Positions 11,961-23,300 of a stretch of 64,000 bases of DNA are shown here, piece after piece. The DNA lies in the NCBI GenBank assembly GCA_021613375.1, contig CM038720.1:8150462-8214461 (forward strand), read 5' to 3'. The stretch comes from Megaleporinus macrocephalus. Its lineage: Eukaryota > Chordata > Actinopteri > Characiformes > Anostomidae. The position numbers and the translations under genes were made by a program. Each line of letters begins with the position of its first letter. Position 1 is the stretch's first letter. The notes beneath the pieces are model-generated. The model searched no databases. It was not told the DNA's origin and saw nothing but the letters and a program-made list of their open reading frames with translations.

Positions 11961-12269
11961 TTCTCATAAGGTTTTTCAGCAACTTAACACAAAGGCAAAG
12001 AGAAAGTCTGGCCTGCTTTATGAAACTAAATAACAGATTGTAGGTGACAGCTGATTGTAGGAGTATATGCTAGTTGTGCTTCCATACAAAAATTGGCTAT
12101 TCAATAAAAAAATTGTGGGGCAGCTCATATTTTGCCTCAAATTTCACAACTGGCCGAATCTGAGTCAATCAATATGTGAAAATATTTTCAACCTAAAGAG
12201 GGCAAATATGCACAGTATAGTTTGTTTAAGCAATTATTGTCATTGTCATTGAGGAAACACAGCTTTAGC
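11961..12269. other. A/T-rich spacer, no gene
   Basis: A/T-rich sequence; the short frame at 12067-12252 has no recognisable features. Nothing assigned. Confidence 0.4.
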
Positions 12270-12880
12270 AGTGCAAGAAACGAGGGATGAATAAACGACA
12301 AATAGAGGAGTGTGGGTCAGTGTGTTTGGGGACCTACCCTGAGTGAGTACATGCCATGGCTGTAGGTTAAACAAAGCCATAATGTTCGGGGTCGGCCGAA
12401 AATAAATGGGACTCTATGGGAGGAACGCGGGATGAATAAACGGCAAGTAGAGGAGTGCAGGTCAGTGTGTTTGAGGACCTGTCCTGATTGAGTACATGCC
12501 GTGGCTGTGTTTGGGGACCAGTGTGTTTGGGGACCTGTCCTGACTGAGTACATGCCGTAGCTGTGTTTGGGGACCAGTGTGTTTGGGAACCTGTCCTAAT
12601 TGAATACATGCTGTGGCTGTAGTTTAAATGAAACCGTAATGTTGGGATTTGGCCCAAAATAAATGGGACCCTATGGGAGGAACGAGGGATGAATAAACGA
12701 CAAATAGAGGAGTGCGGGTGGATTAGTGCTTGGGGATCTGCTGTGAGTAAATGCCTGCAGTTTTGGTGGCTGTATGTTGAACGACATAATGTTTTGCTGT
12801 GCCTGAAAATGAATGGGACTCTATGGGGGGGGGAAAGAGGGATGACAAAAGCAACAAACACATGAGTGCAGTTCAAACCA
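12270..12880. repeat. Large-unit tandem repeat, nested short unit
   Basis: The phrase GGGATGAATAAACG recurs at about 12282, 12428 and 12685, with a weaker copy near 12838. Between copies 2 and 3 a shorter segment containing GTGTTTGGGGACC and GAGTACATGCCGTGGCTGTG is itself reiterated, making this a two-level array. The 169-codon minus-strand frame here is a product of the repetition (HWSPNTATACTQSGQV-type reiteration). Confidence 0.82.
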
Positions 12881-13838
12881 ACACTGCAGCTGTGGTCAGG
12901 GGTCTGCCCTGAGTCAGTGTATACGAAACGGTGTGTGCCGGTTGAGTAGGAACGCCTTAGATGAGGGCTTATTTTTTCATCCTATTCATTCTCTATTGAA
13001 AAAAATTCATGGGAAATCCATAGTTTTCCAGAATCTGTGTGTCTGATCTAAAAGCTGTATATAAGCCCGAATCACACAGTCAGACCGGACAATCTGGAGT
13101 TGGAATGGAGCTGATATCTTGAAAACTGTGGAACGAGGTACGCCGAGTGATAGCCGATTTGCCTCCGAGGCTAAAATCGTGTAGGGTGAATTAGGGATAA
13201 ACTGTAAAAATCTTAATTCCCACGAATTTAATTCCGACTTAACTTAATTCCAATCAAGTTTAAGCGTTCTGATACCATGTTAACTACATGAGCCTCGTAG
13301 TAAACTTCAGCCTCCAAACATGTCGTGGCTGATTGCAACAGTGGCTTTCTTTATACTGCACTGCAAAAAAGAGACCAAGCAAGCTGTTTCTAACTGGCCA
13401 GATCACTGAGGTCAGTACGGTGCTATGACCCAACAACTTCTTCATAAGCCTGACGCTGAGCTCACGCAGTCTTCATCCCACTCTCACCCCTCCACATCAA
13501 AGCAGGATTAGCCTTAGGAAGGTCCAGTGCCCAGCAGTCTTTCAGGTCAGGTGCGGGTGAATGAATGAGCTCTGGCAGCGGACGAGGCCGTCATAATAAT
13601 GGAGCATGAGCTCAGTCTATCATGGCTTCCCACTGTCGCTCGCACCGCAGGGGAATGATGGCACGCGGCGCGCTAATGTGTGAGAGCTCGCAGTCACGCT
13701 CGCTTCAAGGTCACCTTCACACGTGAGCGAAAACATTTACACAACTCGAACGCTGTCGGGATTACTGGTAGGACTTCAGCAGCGCACACTGTGTTCATAA
13801 TGTCTAATATATACTACAGCGCAGTACACTGTTTGTTA
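12881..13838. other. No gene seen; partly GC-moderate
   Basis: Mixed composition. The stretch 13490-13760 has several CpGs (near 13620-13680) and no tandem structure, so it may be functional non-coding DNA. No exon supported. Confidence 0.35.
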
Positions 13839-15000
13839 AATCAAGTCTTTAGTTTCTGAGGTGTAAGTCTGAGTCAGTCTTTAGTTTCTGAGGTGGAAGT
13901 CTGAGTCAGTCTTTAGTTTCTGAGGTGTAAGTCTGAGTCAGTCTTTAGTTTCTGAGGTGGAAGTCTGAGTCAAGTCTTTAGTTTCTGAGGTGGAAGTCTG
14001 AGTCAGTCTTTAGTTTCTGAGGTGTAAGTACAGTCTTGAGTTGCTGATGTGGATGTCTGAATCCAGTCTTGAGTTGCTGATGTGGATGTCTGAATCCAGT
14101 TTTAAGTTGCTGATGTAGATGTCTGAATCTAGTCTTGAGTTGCTGATGTAGATGTCTGAATCTAGTCTTGAGTTGCTGATGTGGAGGTCTGAATCTAGTC
14201 TTGAGTTGCTAATGTGGATGTCTAAATCCAGTCTTGAGTTGCTGTCAAGTCTTTAGTTTCTGAGGTGTAAGTCTGAGTCATGTCTTTAGTTTTTGAGGTG
14301 TAAGTATGAGTCAAGTCTTGAGTTTCTGAGGTGTAAGTCTGAGTCAAGTCTTGAGTTTCTGAGGTGTAAGTCTGAGTCAAGTCTTTAGTTTCTGAGGTGT
14401 AAGTCTGAGTCAAGTCTTTAGTTTCTGAGGTGTAAGTCTGAGTCAAGTCTTTAGTTTCTGAGATGTAAGTCTGTGTCAAGTCTTTAGTTTCTGAGCTGTA
14501 AGTCTGAGTCAAGTCTTTAGTTTCTGAGGTGGAAGTCTGAGTCAAGTCTTTAGTTTCTGAGGTGGAAGTCTGAATCAAGTCTTTAGTTTCTGAGGTGTAA
14601 GCCTGAGGCCAGTCTTTAGTTTCTGAGGTGTAAGCCTGAGGCCAGTCTTTAGTTTCTGAGGTGGAAGTCTGAGTCAAGTCTTTAGTTTTCCGAGGTGGAA
14701 GTCTGAGTCAATTCTTTAGTTTCTGAGGTGGATGTCTGAGTCAAGTCTTTAGTTTCTGAGGTGGAAGTCTGAATCAAGTCTTTAGTTTCTGAGGTGTAAG
14801 CCTGAGGCCAGTCTTTAGTTTCTGAGGTGTAAGTCTGAGGCAAGTCTTTAGTTTCTGAGGTGTAAGTACAGTCTTGAGTTGCTGATTTAGATGTCTGAAT
14901 CTAGTCTTGAGTTGCTGATGTGGATGTCTGAATCTAGTCTTGAGTTGCTAATGTGGATGTCTGAATCCAGTTCTGAGTTTCTTATGTGTGACTTTGAGTC
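13839..15000. repeat. 33-bp minisatellite, homogeneous part
   Basis: The unit GTCTTTAGTTTCTGAGGTG plus TAAGTCTGAGTCAA repeats about every 32-33 bp. A variant block (TTGAGTTGCTGATGTGGATG) occurs at about 14030-14240 and again at 14870-14960, so the array has block structure. Because 33 is divisible by 3, the minus strand stays open as an 11-residue repeat (TSETKDLTQTY). This is not evidence of a gene. Confidence 0.93.
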
Positions 15001-16220
15001 CAGTCTTGAGTTTGTGATCTTCAGGTCAAAGTCAAGTCTTGAGTCTGAAGTGTGAGTCCAAGTCCAGTCGACGGTGTCTGAGGTCTGAGTCTAAGTCCAG
15101 TCCAGTCTAGAGTTTCTGAGGTGTGAGTCTGAGTCCAGTCTTGAGTTTCTGAGGTACAAGTCTGACCCTAGTCTTGAATTTCTGAGGTCTGAGTCTAAGA
15201 CCAGTCTTGAGTTTCTGAAGCACATGTGTGAGTCTAGTCTTGAGTTTCTGAGGTCAAGTCTTGTGTTTTTAAGGTGCGAGTCTGAGTCTAGTTATGAGGT
15301 TCTAAATTACACATCCAAGTCAAGTCTTGAGTTCTGAAATGTAAGTCAGAGTCCCGTCTTGAGTGTTTGAGGTGCGAGTGAATATTAAACTTAAGAGTTA
15401 GTCAAGTCCTACATTTTTAAGGTGCAAGTTTGAGCCCAGTCTTGAGTTTCTGAGGTTCGAGTCTAAGTCCAGTCTTGAGTTACTGAGGTACATGTCTGAC
15501 TCTAGTCTTGAGTTTCTGAGGTCAAGTCTTGTGTTTTTAAGGTGCGAGTCTGAGTCTAGTTATGAGGTTCTAAATTACACATCCAAGTCCAGTCTTGAGT
15601 TTCTGAGGTACATGTCTGACTCTAGTCTTGAGTTTCTGAGGTCAAGTCTTTTGTTTTTAAGGTGCGAGTCTGAGTCTAGTTATGAGGTTCTAAATTACAC
15701 ATCCAAGTCAAGTCTTGAGTTCTGAAGTGTGAGTCCGAGTCTAGTCTTGAGTGTTTGAGGTGCGAGTGAATATCAAACTTGAGGGTTAGTAAAGTTTTAC
15801 ATTTTTAAGGTGCAAGTCTGAGTCCAGTGTTGAGTTTCTGAGGTCCGAGTCTAAGTCCAGTCTTGAGTTTCTGAGGTACAAGTCTGACCCTAGTCTTGAG
15901 TTTCTGAGGTCATGTCTTTTGTTTTTAAGGTGCGAGTCTGAATCTAGTTATGAGGTTCTAAATTACACATCCAAGTCAAGTCTTGAGTTCTGAAGTGTGA
16001 GTCCGAGTCTAGTCTTGAGTGTTTGAGGTGCGTGTGAATATCAAACTTGAGGGTTAGTAAAGTTTTACATTTTTAAGGTGCAAGTCTGAGTCCAGTCTTG
16101 AGTTTCTGAGGTCCGAGTCTAAGTCCAGTCTTGAGTTACTGAGGTACATGTCTGACTCTAGTCTTGAGTTTCTGAGGTCAAGTCTTGTGTTTTTGAGGTG
16201 CGACTCTAAGTCCTGCAGCA
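15001..16220. repeat. 33-bp minisatellite, divergent part with long higher-order units
   Basis: Same TCTTGAGTTTCTGAGGT theme but diverged. A composite block containing GAGGTTCTAAATTACACATC, GTGTTTGAGGTGCG and TTTTACATTTTTAAGGTGC recurs near 15300, 15570, 15690 and 15960. Segments of over 100 bp have therefore been re-amplified as units. Confidence 0.88.
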
Positions 16221-17004
16221 GTGTAAAAATTCAAAGCAGTTATTTAACTTTATGATCACCAACCTCAACGTTATAGTCCTGACTTAATCCAGATTTACTT
16301 ATAGATTTGGGATTCCCAATCCCAGTCCTGGTGACCCTTATTTGTATTTCCCCTACTCTAAACACCTGACCCAGTCTACAAGGAGCTTGTTATCGGTTAC
16401 TGAGTTGAATCAGATGTGCTACACCCAAAAGTGCTTTAAAGTGGGATCACCTGGACTTGGACCGGAAACCCTGTTATACAAAACAAGCATAGATAATATA
16501 TATTTACAGCACACCCACCTATCCTTATCCAGACACCAGTAGACCAGTGCTTTCCTCCCTGCACAAAACCAGCACACCCTGAGACTCAACCTATCGATCA
16601 CACTGTAAAACATTCACTGTCTCTTTATCAGTCAGGACTTCATGTTAAGTGTTTTGCTTTACAATGCAATGGAGGACGTCTCAAAGATAAATACTGCCAT
16701 GTGCTTCTGTCTCATGAGCTTCCATTCAATTTCCAATACATGCATCCAGACTGGAGATGTTTCTGATAAGTTCCTGCGACTGGGTAAAGCCAGATTTACT
16801 GGCGGGGAAAAGGTCAGTGTAGCCATAAACAACTGCTGCTGGAGCAGAAATGCTGATTAGAAGCTTCTTGATGAGATCAGCACTCAGCTCTGACACTTTC
16901 AATATCCTGCCTTCTGACTCCACATCTCGCCATCAGCACAAGGACAGAAAACATCGCAACACAAAGATGGATCACTGGTTGTCATCGCTGCACTCTTGCC
17001 TTCT

Positions 17005-17006
<2 letters not shown>
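16221..17006. repeat. Dispersed fish repeat fragment and unassigned flank
   Basis: At about 16310-16490 a phrase series (CCCAATCCCAGTCCTGGTGA, then TGAGTTGAATCAGATGTGCT) resembles a common otophysan dispersed repeat. The rest (16500-17006) shows no gene and no tandem structure. Confidence 0.45.

Positions 17007-17051
<45 letters not shown>
17007..17051. repeat. (CT)n microsatellite
   Basis: An uninterrupted CT run of about 44 bp followed by a T run. Confidence 0.98.
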
Positions 17052-17059
<8 letters not shown>

Positions 17060-17389
17060 CATATGGCTGAAACATCGCCCATACTGTCCTTCACCACTGA
17101 TCAGCCTTGTATATGTGCTGCAATACATTATAGACTGTCAGTGATCTGAGAGGAGAGCATAGCAGCAGCTGAGAGAAACATCCTGTAGGCTGTTGCAACA
17201 GCCTGTGAAAGCCACCCCCCTGGTCTCGTTAGCATTTCCTACGCCTCCAGCCACTTCTGAGGAGGTTAAATATGCAATGACTTGAAAGATGGAGCCTAAA
17301 AGATAATAAAAGACAAACATGATTCCTAACAACCACCTGCAAGATCTTGTAGACCAACAAAACTTCACATAATTATTAAACACAACTTT
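17052..17389. other. No gene seen
   Basis: Mixed composition without repeats or recognisable frames. Confidence 0.4.
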
Positions 17390-17695
17390 CAGCTTTGAGA
17401 GAGAGGAGAACATCAAGCTCCACTCTGGCTTCAGATCTGGTGTTTCTGTCCATTCATCCTTCTACTGTAAGAAGACTACCCCAGCGCTATGGGTCTGAAA
17501 GGATGTGTAGCTGTTGAAGGAGCTCCTCACTGAGAAAAGGAGATACAGACCGTTAAACAAAGAAGCTGCTGCTGGTGTTCTCAGAACAATGGTCAGCCCA
17601 GAGTCCAGAACCTTAACATCACTGAAGGGGTTTGGGAATACTTGGATGGTGAGAAGAAGAACGTGCTTAACCGACTGAACTTTGGAGCCATAATA
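17390..17695 (+). mobile_element. Tc1/mariner-type transposase scrap, copy 1
   Basis: The phrase GTGTTCTCAGAACAATGG is followed by a frame reading LNITEGVWEYLDGEKKN, a decayed form of the DLNxIExxWxxL motif near the third catalytic residue of Tc1/mariner enzymes. The left half (CAAGCTCCACTCTGGCTTCA at about 17435) recurs at 18712, and the right half recurs at 61090. Confidence 0.65.
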
Positions 17696-17740
17696 AAAAA
17701 AAATAAGGTCTTGCTTAATGTTTAGGTCTCAAATGCAAAA

Positions 17741-18001
17741 TGCATATCGTCGCTGTCCAATGAAAAACAAGTGTCTCCAAAATTGCAACTTTAAAGGAGA
17801 GACCAAAAACATACTTTACTTTCAATGTATGTCAATAGAAGCAGAATTCTTTCCAAGTGTTTTTGGAGCACTTCTATTGGTCCTTTTATTATTAAATTTT
17901 TAGGTAATATGAACAACCATTGGCGTGTTCAAATGATGTAGAAAACTCAAAATCAACAAAAATCGAGATACATGTTTTTCATTGGACAGCGACGATATGC
18001 A
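17741..18001. mobile_element. MITE with long near-perfect TIRs, 261 bp
   Basis: The ends TGCATATCGTCGCTGTCCAA and the reverse complement at 17982-18001 are identical, and the inverted match continues to about 37 bp with two differences. The outermost TGCA may be a palindromic 4-bp target duplication. Inside are the phrases GGAGCACTTCTATTGGTCC and GTGTTCAAATGATGTAGAAA, which identify three further copies in the window (31480, 38649, 39960). There is no coding capacity. Superfamily not assigned. Confidence 0.88.
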
Positions 18002-18179
18002 GAGTTATGATGATAAATTACATTACAATACCATAAAATATGATTTTCTGAACGTATTGTATGTATCATCAGTACTTACAGAACAACTGCTTATTTTGTT
18101 ATAAAGAGAACAAAATTAAGCCCAGATTAACTGGATTTAGTACAACATAGTATATAGTATACAAATATTGTTATGTAAA
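18002..18179. other. A/T-rich spacer
   Basis: A/T-rich, with no gene or recognised repeat. Confidence 0.4.
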
Positions 18180-18560
18180 AAAATTTCTCTGATTAGATAT
18201 CTTGAAGTATTGTGATATTATATCTTTAACATATCGCCCTCCTCTACATTATACTGATGAGGCACTAGTACATCATTCACATACATCCTTGGGAGACTTG
18301 TTCGTCACGAAGACTCCATTTATTTTCCTCTTTTATCATGCTTACCATCCTGAGATTCATCCTCTCAACCCTCATTACAAAAAGTTCTTCAATATGTTCA
18401 ATTACACAGAGTGGAAACTGTTTTGACCAGCAAATAAATGAATAAAAAAGAATAAATATTATGTCTCAACTTTTTGCTGAAACTGATGATGATATGATGG
18501 CACTAGTAGACTATTCACTCACATCCTTGGGAGACCCATTGGTCGTTATGATTTGATTTA
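18180..18560. repeat. Direct duplication of a dispersed repeat
   Basis: The phrase GGCACTAGTA ... ACATCCTTGGGAGAC appears at about 18261-18300 and again at 18499-18535, with AAATAAATGAATAAAAAAG between. The internal AATTACACAGAGTGGAAAC and GATGATATGATGGCACTAG phrases resemble the core of the 19.97-21.1 kb satellite, so this may be an ancestral single copy. Confidence 0.65.
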
Positions 18561-18840
18561 TTTTCCTTTGAATTCTCTTTTATCATGCTTGCCATCCCCA
18601 ACAACACTACGGACGGCCAGGAACCCACCCAAAAGCACGGGCACCTCACCGTCCTGACTCGCGCTCTATAAAAGGCACCAGGACAAAATCTGATTTTACA
18701 CAACAGCACATCAAGCTCCACTCTGGCTTCAGATCTAGTGTTCCTGTCCATCCATCCTTCTACTGTGAGAAGACAACCCCAGTACTATGGGTCTGAAACA
18801 CACTAAACAGACCATCAAAAATTGTCATGGCTGACTATGT
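18561..18840. mobile_element. Tc1/mariner-type scrap, copy 2
   Basis: CATCAAGCTCCACTCTGGCT followed by CATCCATCCTTCTACTGTGA and CTATGGGTCTGAAA matches 17430-17500 closely. The transposase part is missing, so this is the left portion only. Confidence 0.65.
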
Positions 18841-19965
18841 TTCAAGTAAAGTTTTCAACCAGCAATGATCACGCCTCGGATTAACCTCACAGGCTACGAT
18901 ATTGCCTTTGCGAAAGAATAGCAGGCCTGCTCACAAGCATACGTGCACACATTTGGCATAGAGGGGGTCAAGAACGGTGAGCAATTTATCTGGGTTTCAA
19001 CTAGTACATTCTGAGAATATAGCAGCCGGAAACCCAATTATTCAATTACTCAGATTTTAAGCATTTGGAACCAAAATACTCTATGAACTCATCATTGGCT
19101 ACTCTAGCAAATGAAAGGCAGAGCCAATGTGCAAAGTGAAAAGTCCTTTTGGGGAAGGGGTCCAAAGCTCAACCCACATTACAAAATGTTCTTTAGTATA
19201 AGCAATTACACATTTCCACCAGAGAGGTCTCCAAACTCCCAAAACTTACACAGTGTAGCTTTACAGTACATTTTACTTTTTTATTTCAAAGTTGGAATCA
19301 TCATAATCACGTGAAACAAACAGTATAAACTGCTCAAAGTACAATACAGTATTTGTTGATACACATATACATGTTCATATTCTTAATTAATTTTCCAGTG
19401 TGAGTATGTGATGGACATTACAGGCACTTATGTTTCTAGCAGTCATTTCTGCTTTTTCTCTTTATGTGTAGGACGTCCCCGAGCTTTGGAAAATAGTACG
19501 TTTAGTTTTTTCTCTAATTCTTCAAGCATTTGGCTTTTATTTCATCCTGCGTTCATCCTTTGCGTGACCGGTGTGCCGTGCAAGGAAGGTAAAATGTTTT
19601 CATTTATTTTTTCTTACGTCAAAGTAGTGTAAATCTATATTTGTTGTTCTTTTTATTATAATTATTTACATAATGATACATTTGTGGCATAATAATGAGG
19701 AAACTTATGTAAATCGATGGTTCAGTTTTCGACTGGTGGTGTCTATTCAGCCCTGACGCGGGGGGCTGAGTCAATAAAGAGCTACTTGAAAATAGTTTGT
19801 AAGTTTGGAGACTAAGAAGGCGTTTGGGAAACACTCGCAAAATTGGGGTTCTTAAAGTTACGTCATTCTTAAAGTTGTTCGTAAATCACTAAAATCAACC
19901 GTTACCGGGAAACCCACTCCTGTATGACTGTTTTTGACAAAGAAATAAATAAATAAATAAATAAA
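18841..19965. other. No gene seen; one satellite-related scrap
   Basis: A fragment at 19170-19265 (AATTACACATTTCCACCAGA, then TTACACAGTGTAGCTTTA) is a lone relative of the following satellite. The remainder has no recognised gene. A pyrimidine tract ending in AG near 19450-19470 resembles a splice acceptor, but no exon follows convincingly. Confidence 0.4.
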
Positions 19966-20117
19966 TGAAAAACATTGTTCCTAATACTGATGACGATATG
20001 ATTTCACTAGAATTACACATTTCCACCAAAAAGATCTCCAAAAAATCCCCAAAACTTAGTGTAGCTTTAAATATTTATCTTCTTTTGTTGTACTTGTACT
20101 GCATGACTTTTTTGACT

Positions 20118-20150
<33 letters not shown>

Positions 20151-20306
20151 CATTGTCTCACATTTTTTCTGATACTGAGGACAATATGATTTCACTAGAA
20201 TTACACATTTCCACCAAAAAGATGTCCAAATTCCCAAAACGTACACAGTGTATCTTTAAATATTTGTCTTCTTTTGTTGTACTTGTACTGCATGACTTTT
20301 TTGACT

Positions 20307-20343
<37 letters not shown>

Positions 20344-20499
20344 CATTGTCTCACATTTTTTCTGATACTGAGAACAATATGATTTCACTAGAATTACACA
20401 TTTCCACCGAAAAGATACCAAAATTCCCAAAACTTACACAGTGCAGCTTTAAATATTTGTCTTCTTTTGTTGTACTTGTACTGCATGACTTTTTTGACT

Positions 20500-20530
<31 letters not shown>

Positions 20531-20686
20531 GAAAAACATTGTTCCTAATACTGATGACGATATGATTTCACTAGAATTACACATTTCCACCAAAAAGATC
20601 TCCCAAAAAATCCCCAAAACTTACAAAGTGTAGCTTTAAATATTTATCTTCTTTTGTTGTACTTGTACTGCATGACTTTTTTGACT

Positions 20687-20727
<41 letters not shown>

Positions 20728-20882
20728 CATTGTCTCACATTTTTTCTGATACTGAGAACAATATGATTTCACTAGAATTACACATTTCCACCGAAAAGAT
20801 GCCCAAACTCCAAAACTTACACAGTGCAGCTTTAAATATTAGTCTTCTTTTGTTTTACTTGTACTGCATGACTTTTTTGACT

Positions 20883-20915
<33 letters not shown>

Positions 20916-21071
20916 CATTGTCTCACATTTTTTCTGATACTGAGGACGATATGATTTCACTAGAATTACACATTTCCACCGAAAAGATGTCCAAATTCCC
21001 AAAACTTACACAGTGTATCTTTAAATATTAGTCTTCTTTTGTTGTACTTGTACTGCATGACTTTTTTGACT

Positions 21072-21112
<41 letters not shown>

Positions 21113-21125
21113 CATGTTGTCTCAC
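19966..21125. repeat. Satellite of six ~190-bp units, each ending in (AAAT)n
   Basis: ATGATTTCACTAGAATTACA begins units at 19998, 20186, 20379, 20562, 20763 and 20951, giving spacings of 188, 193, 183, 201 and 188 bp. Each unit runs through ACACAGTGTAGCTTTAAATA and TACTTGTACTGCATGAC into an AAAT run of varying length, which accounts for most spacing differences. Confidence 0.95.
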
Positions 21126-21620
21126 ATATTTGCATGGCAAAAACAACTATGCCTGACAGCTTCTCATCTGCTTACTGAATAGATATAATACAGCAAATAA
21201 ATAACACAGAAGGCTCGTGCTCACTACAGAAACAAAGGGCTTCCACTACAGTGCTCGTAAAAAGAGGGAAATTAAGAATTCATTTACAGCTGCACGGCCG
21301 CGAAGACAGAGGGAATCAATAATTGGAGATTTTCATTCCGAATTCTTTTTAATTAATGAGAAAAAAAAGAAGAGGAGCGTATTCGAAATCGCTAAGCTGG
21401 CGGCGGAGAGCGAGATTTCCCCAGAAATACTTGCTGCTGCATCTTTTGAAGAATCTGACATTGATTTTCTAAGCAGTTCCATCTGAAAACAAGGTTCTGA
21501 AATAAATCACGCCAATGTCAAGTTGCTGTGAAAAACGCTTTCATTAGGGTGAAACGACGCAGCTTGTCGAGGGCTGGGAAAGATCAGTCTCTGGCAGGCA
21601 AAAATAAAAAATGTTTTGGG
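21126..21620. other. Non-repetitive island with developmental-type motifs
   Basis: A sharply different, repeat-free segment with an E-box CAGCTG (21297-21302), a homeodomain-type TTAATTAATG (21349-21358), and a GC patch near 21400. The frame at 21217-21486 could give 89 residues rich in Lys, Arg and acidic residues, with no known domain. I favour a conserved non-coding element over a gene, but neither is shown. Confidence 0.4.
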
Positions 21621-22159
21621 CTGCGGAGGGTGAGCGAACGAAGCTGAGTGAGGAACCCGAAGGGCGGTTTAGATGGGGGGGTCAAATACCGCATATGCAC
21701 AACATGGTCAGTGGCGAGAAAATAAGTGGAGAGTGAAATTGAGTGACCCAGGTGTGTTGAGTGGGCTGCCTGCTAAACCTCTTATTGGTTGAATCAGACG
21801 CGGGAGAACCAAGCGTGACCTTTCAGAGGAGGCGCTCATAAACCACTCTCGCTGCGTTCAGTTTCCAAAGCTCATGCCACTGTAATCCCAGGAAAGTTCC
21901 CTCCTTTCAGACCTGCCTTTCTTAAACTTTGCATACTTGAGATTAAGTTTAAACATCTCAAGACTTTATTCCGTCTGATGTGCTTTCAAAGAGCATACAG
22001 GAACAATTCATTACCACAGCTGAGTATTCACACTAATGAGGAAAACCAAGAGAAAGCTCGAAAAAAGACCACAATCTGGTCAAGCTCGAGTCCAAGCGTA
22101 TGCAATTCAAGTGCAATACAGAACTTAACCACATGGTGGGTGTTCAAATAGTCATAAGT
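21621..22159. other. No gene seen
   Basis: Mixed, partly GC-moderate (21640-21850) sequence without repeats. No exon supported. Confidence 0.35.
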
Positions 22160-23300
22160 TTCAACATTCAATCAATCTATTAACCTTTATTTATATTCGG
22201 AGCACATTGAGGGTGAGCCTCATATGAAATTTACAAAAGGAAACTGAGATATAAAACAAATAAGAACATTATAATAATTAAATCCTAAAATAAAAATCTA
22301 ATTAAAGCAACAATAATAGTTAAGCAGTAACTTAAAATAATAACAATAATTCAAAGAATAGTAAAAGTTCAGAATCAAAAGACTAAATGTAATAGGAATG
22401 AATAAAAGGAGAGTAAAATTTCACAAACAATAGTTAAGAAGTAACTAAAAGTAATAAGAATACATAAGAGGATAGTAAACGTTCAGAAACAATAGTTAAG
22501 AAGTCACTAAAAGTAATAGGAATAAATGAAAGGATAGCAAATGTTCAGAAACAATAGTTGAGAGGTAGCTGAAAATATTAAGAATAAATAAAATTATATT
22601 AAAAGTATTTAAGAAGTAACTAAATCTAATAAGAATAAATACAATTATAGTGAATGTTCAAATCAATACATAAATGTAACTAAAACTAATAAGAATAAAC
22701 TAAAGTATAGTAAAATTTCAGAAACAATATAAAAGAACCAAAGAAACAATATATAAGAACTAAAAATAAAAAGAGTAAATAAAAGGATATGAAAAAATAG
22801 AATACAATTCAAAGTAATAAGAATAAATAAAAGAAGAGTAAAAGTTCAGAAACAATATATAAAATTAACTAAATCTGATAAAAAAAAATAAAAGGAGAAT
22901 GAAATTTCAGAAATAATGTAAAATCATTATAAAAGTTCAGAAAGAATAGTTCATTACTTGTTAACTATTGTTTCTAAAAATTTTGAAGCAATAGATAAGA
23001 AGTGACTAAAAAATTTTGAAGCAATAGATAAGAAGTAACTAAAAAATTTGGAAGCAATAGATAATAAGAATAAATAAAATTATATACAAATTTAGAAGCA
23101 ATAGATAAGAAGTAACTAAAGAAATGTAAAGCAATAGATAATGAGAATAAATAAAATTATATAAAGAATTTAGAAGAAATGGACAAGAAGTAACTAAAAA
23201 ATACTAAAAATAATTAAAAGGAGAGTAAAAGTTCTAACAAGAAAAGAAAAACAACTAAAACAAACCAAAACCATATAAAATGTAGCTAAAGTCAAATAAA
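22160..23300. repeat. A-rich degenerate tandem repeat
   Basis: About 1.1 kb of A-rich sequence in which AATAAGAATAAATAAAAGGA, TTCAGAAACAATAGTTAAG and AAGTAACTAAAA recur at roughly 60-bp intervals with heavy divergence. A shorter subfamily (AGCAATAGATAAGAAGTAAC) is reiterated at 22980-23180. T and C are scarce on this strand. Confidence 0.8.

Noticed and set aside
14222..14677. 151-codon frame with an 11-residue repeat, like a coiled or surface repeat protein
   Set aside because: The 33-bp minisatellite accounts for it fully; neighbouring array parts contain stops.
19440..19640. Exon after a pyrimidine tract and AG
   Set aside because: The following frame has no recognisable protein and no convincing donor site.
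21217..21486. 89-codon small protein gene
   Set aside because: The composition is plausible, but no domain, start context or splice structure is visible; kept as a candidate conserved element instead.
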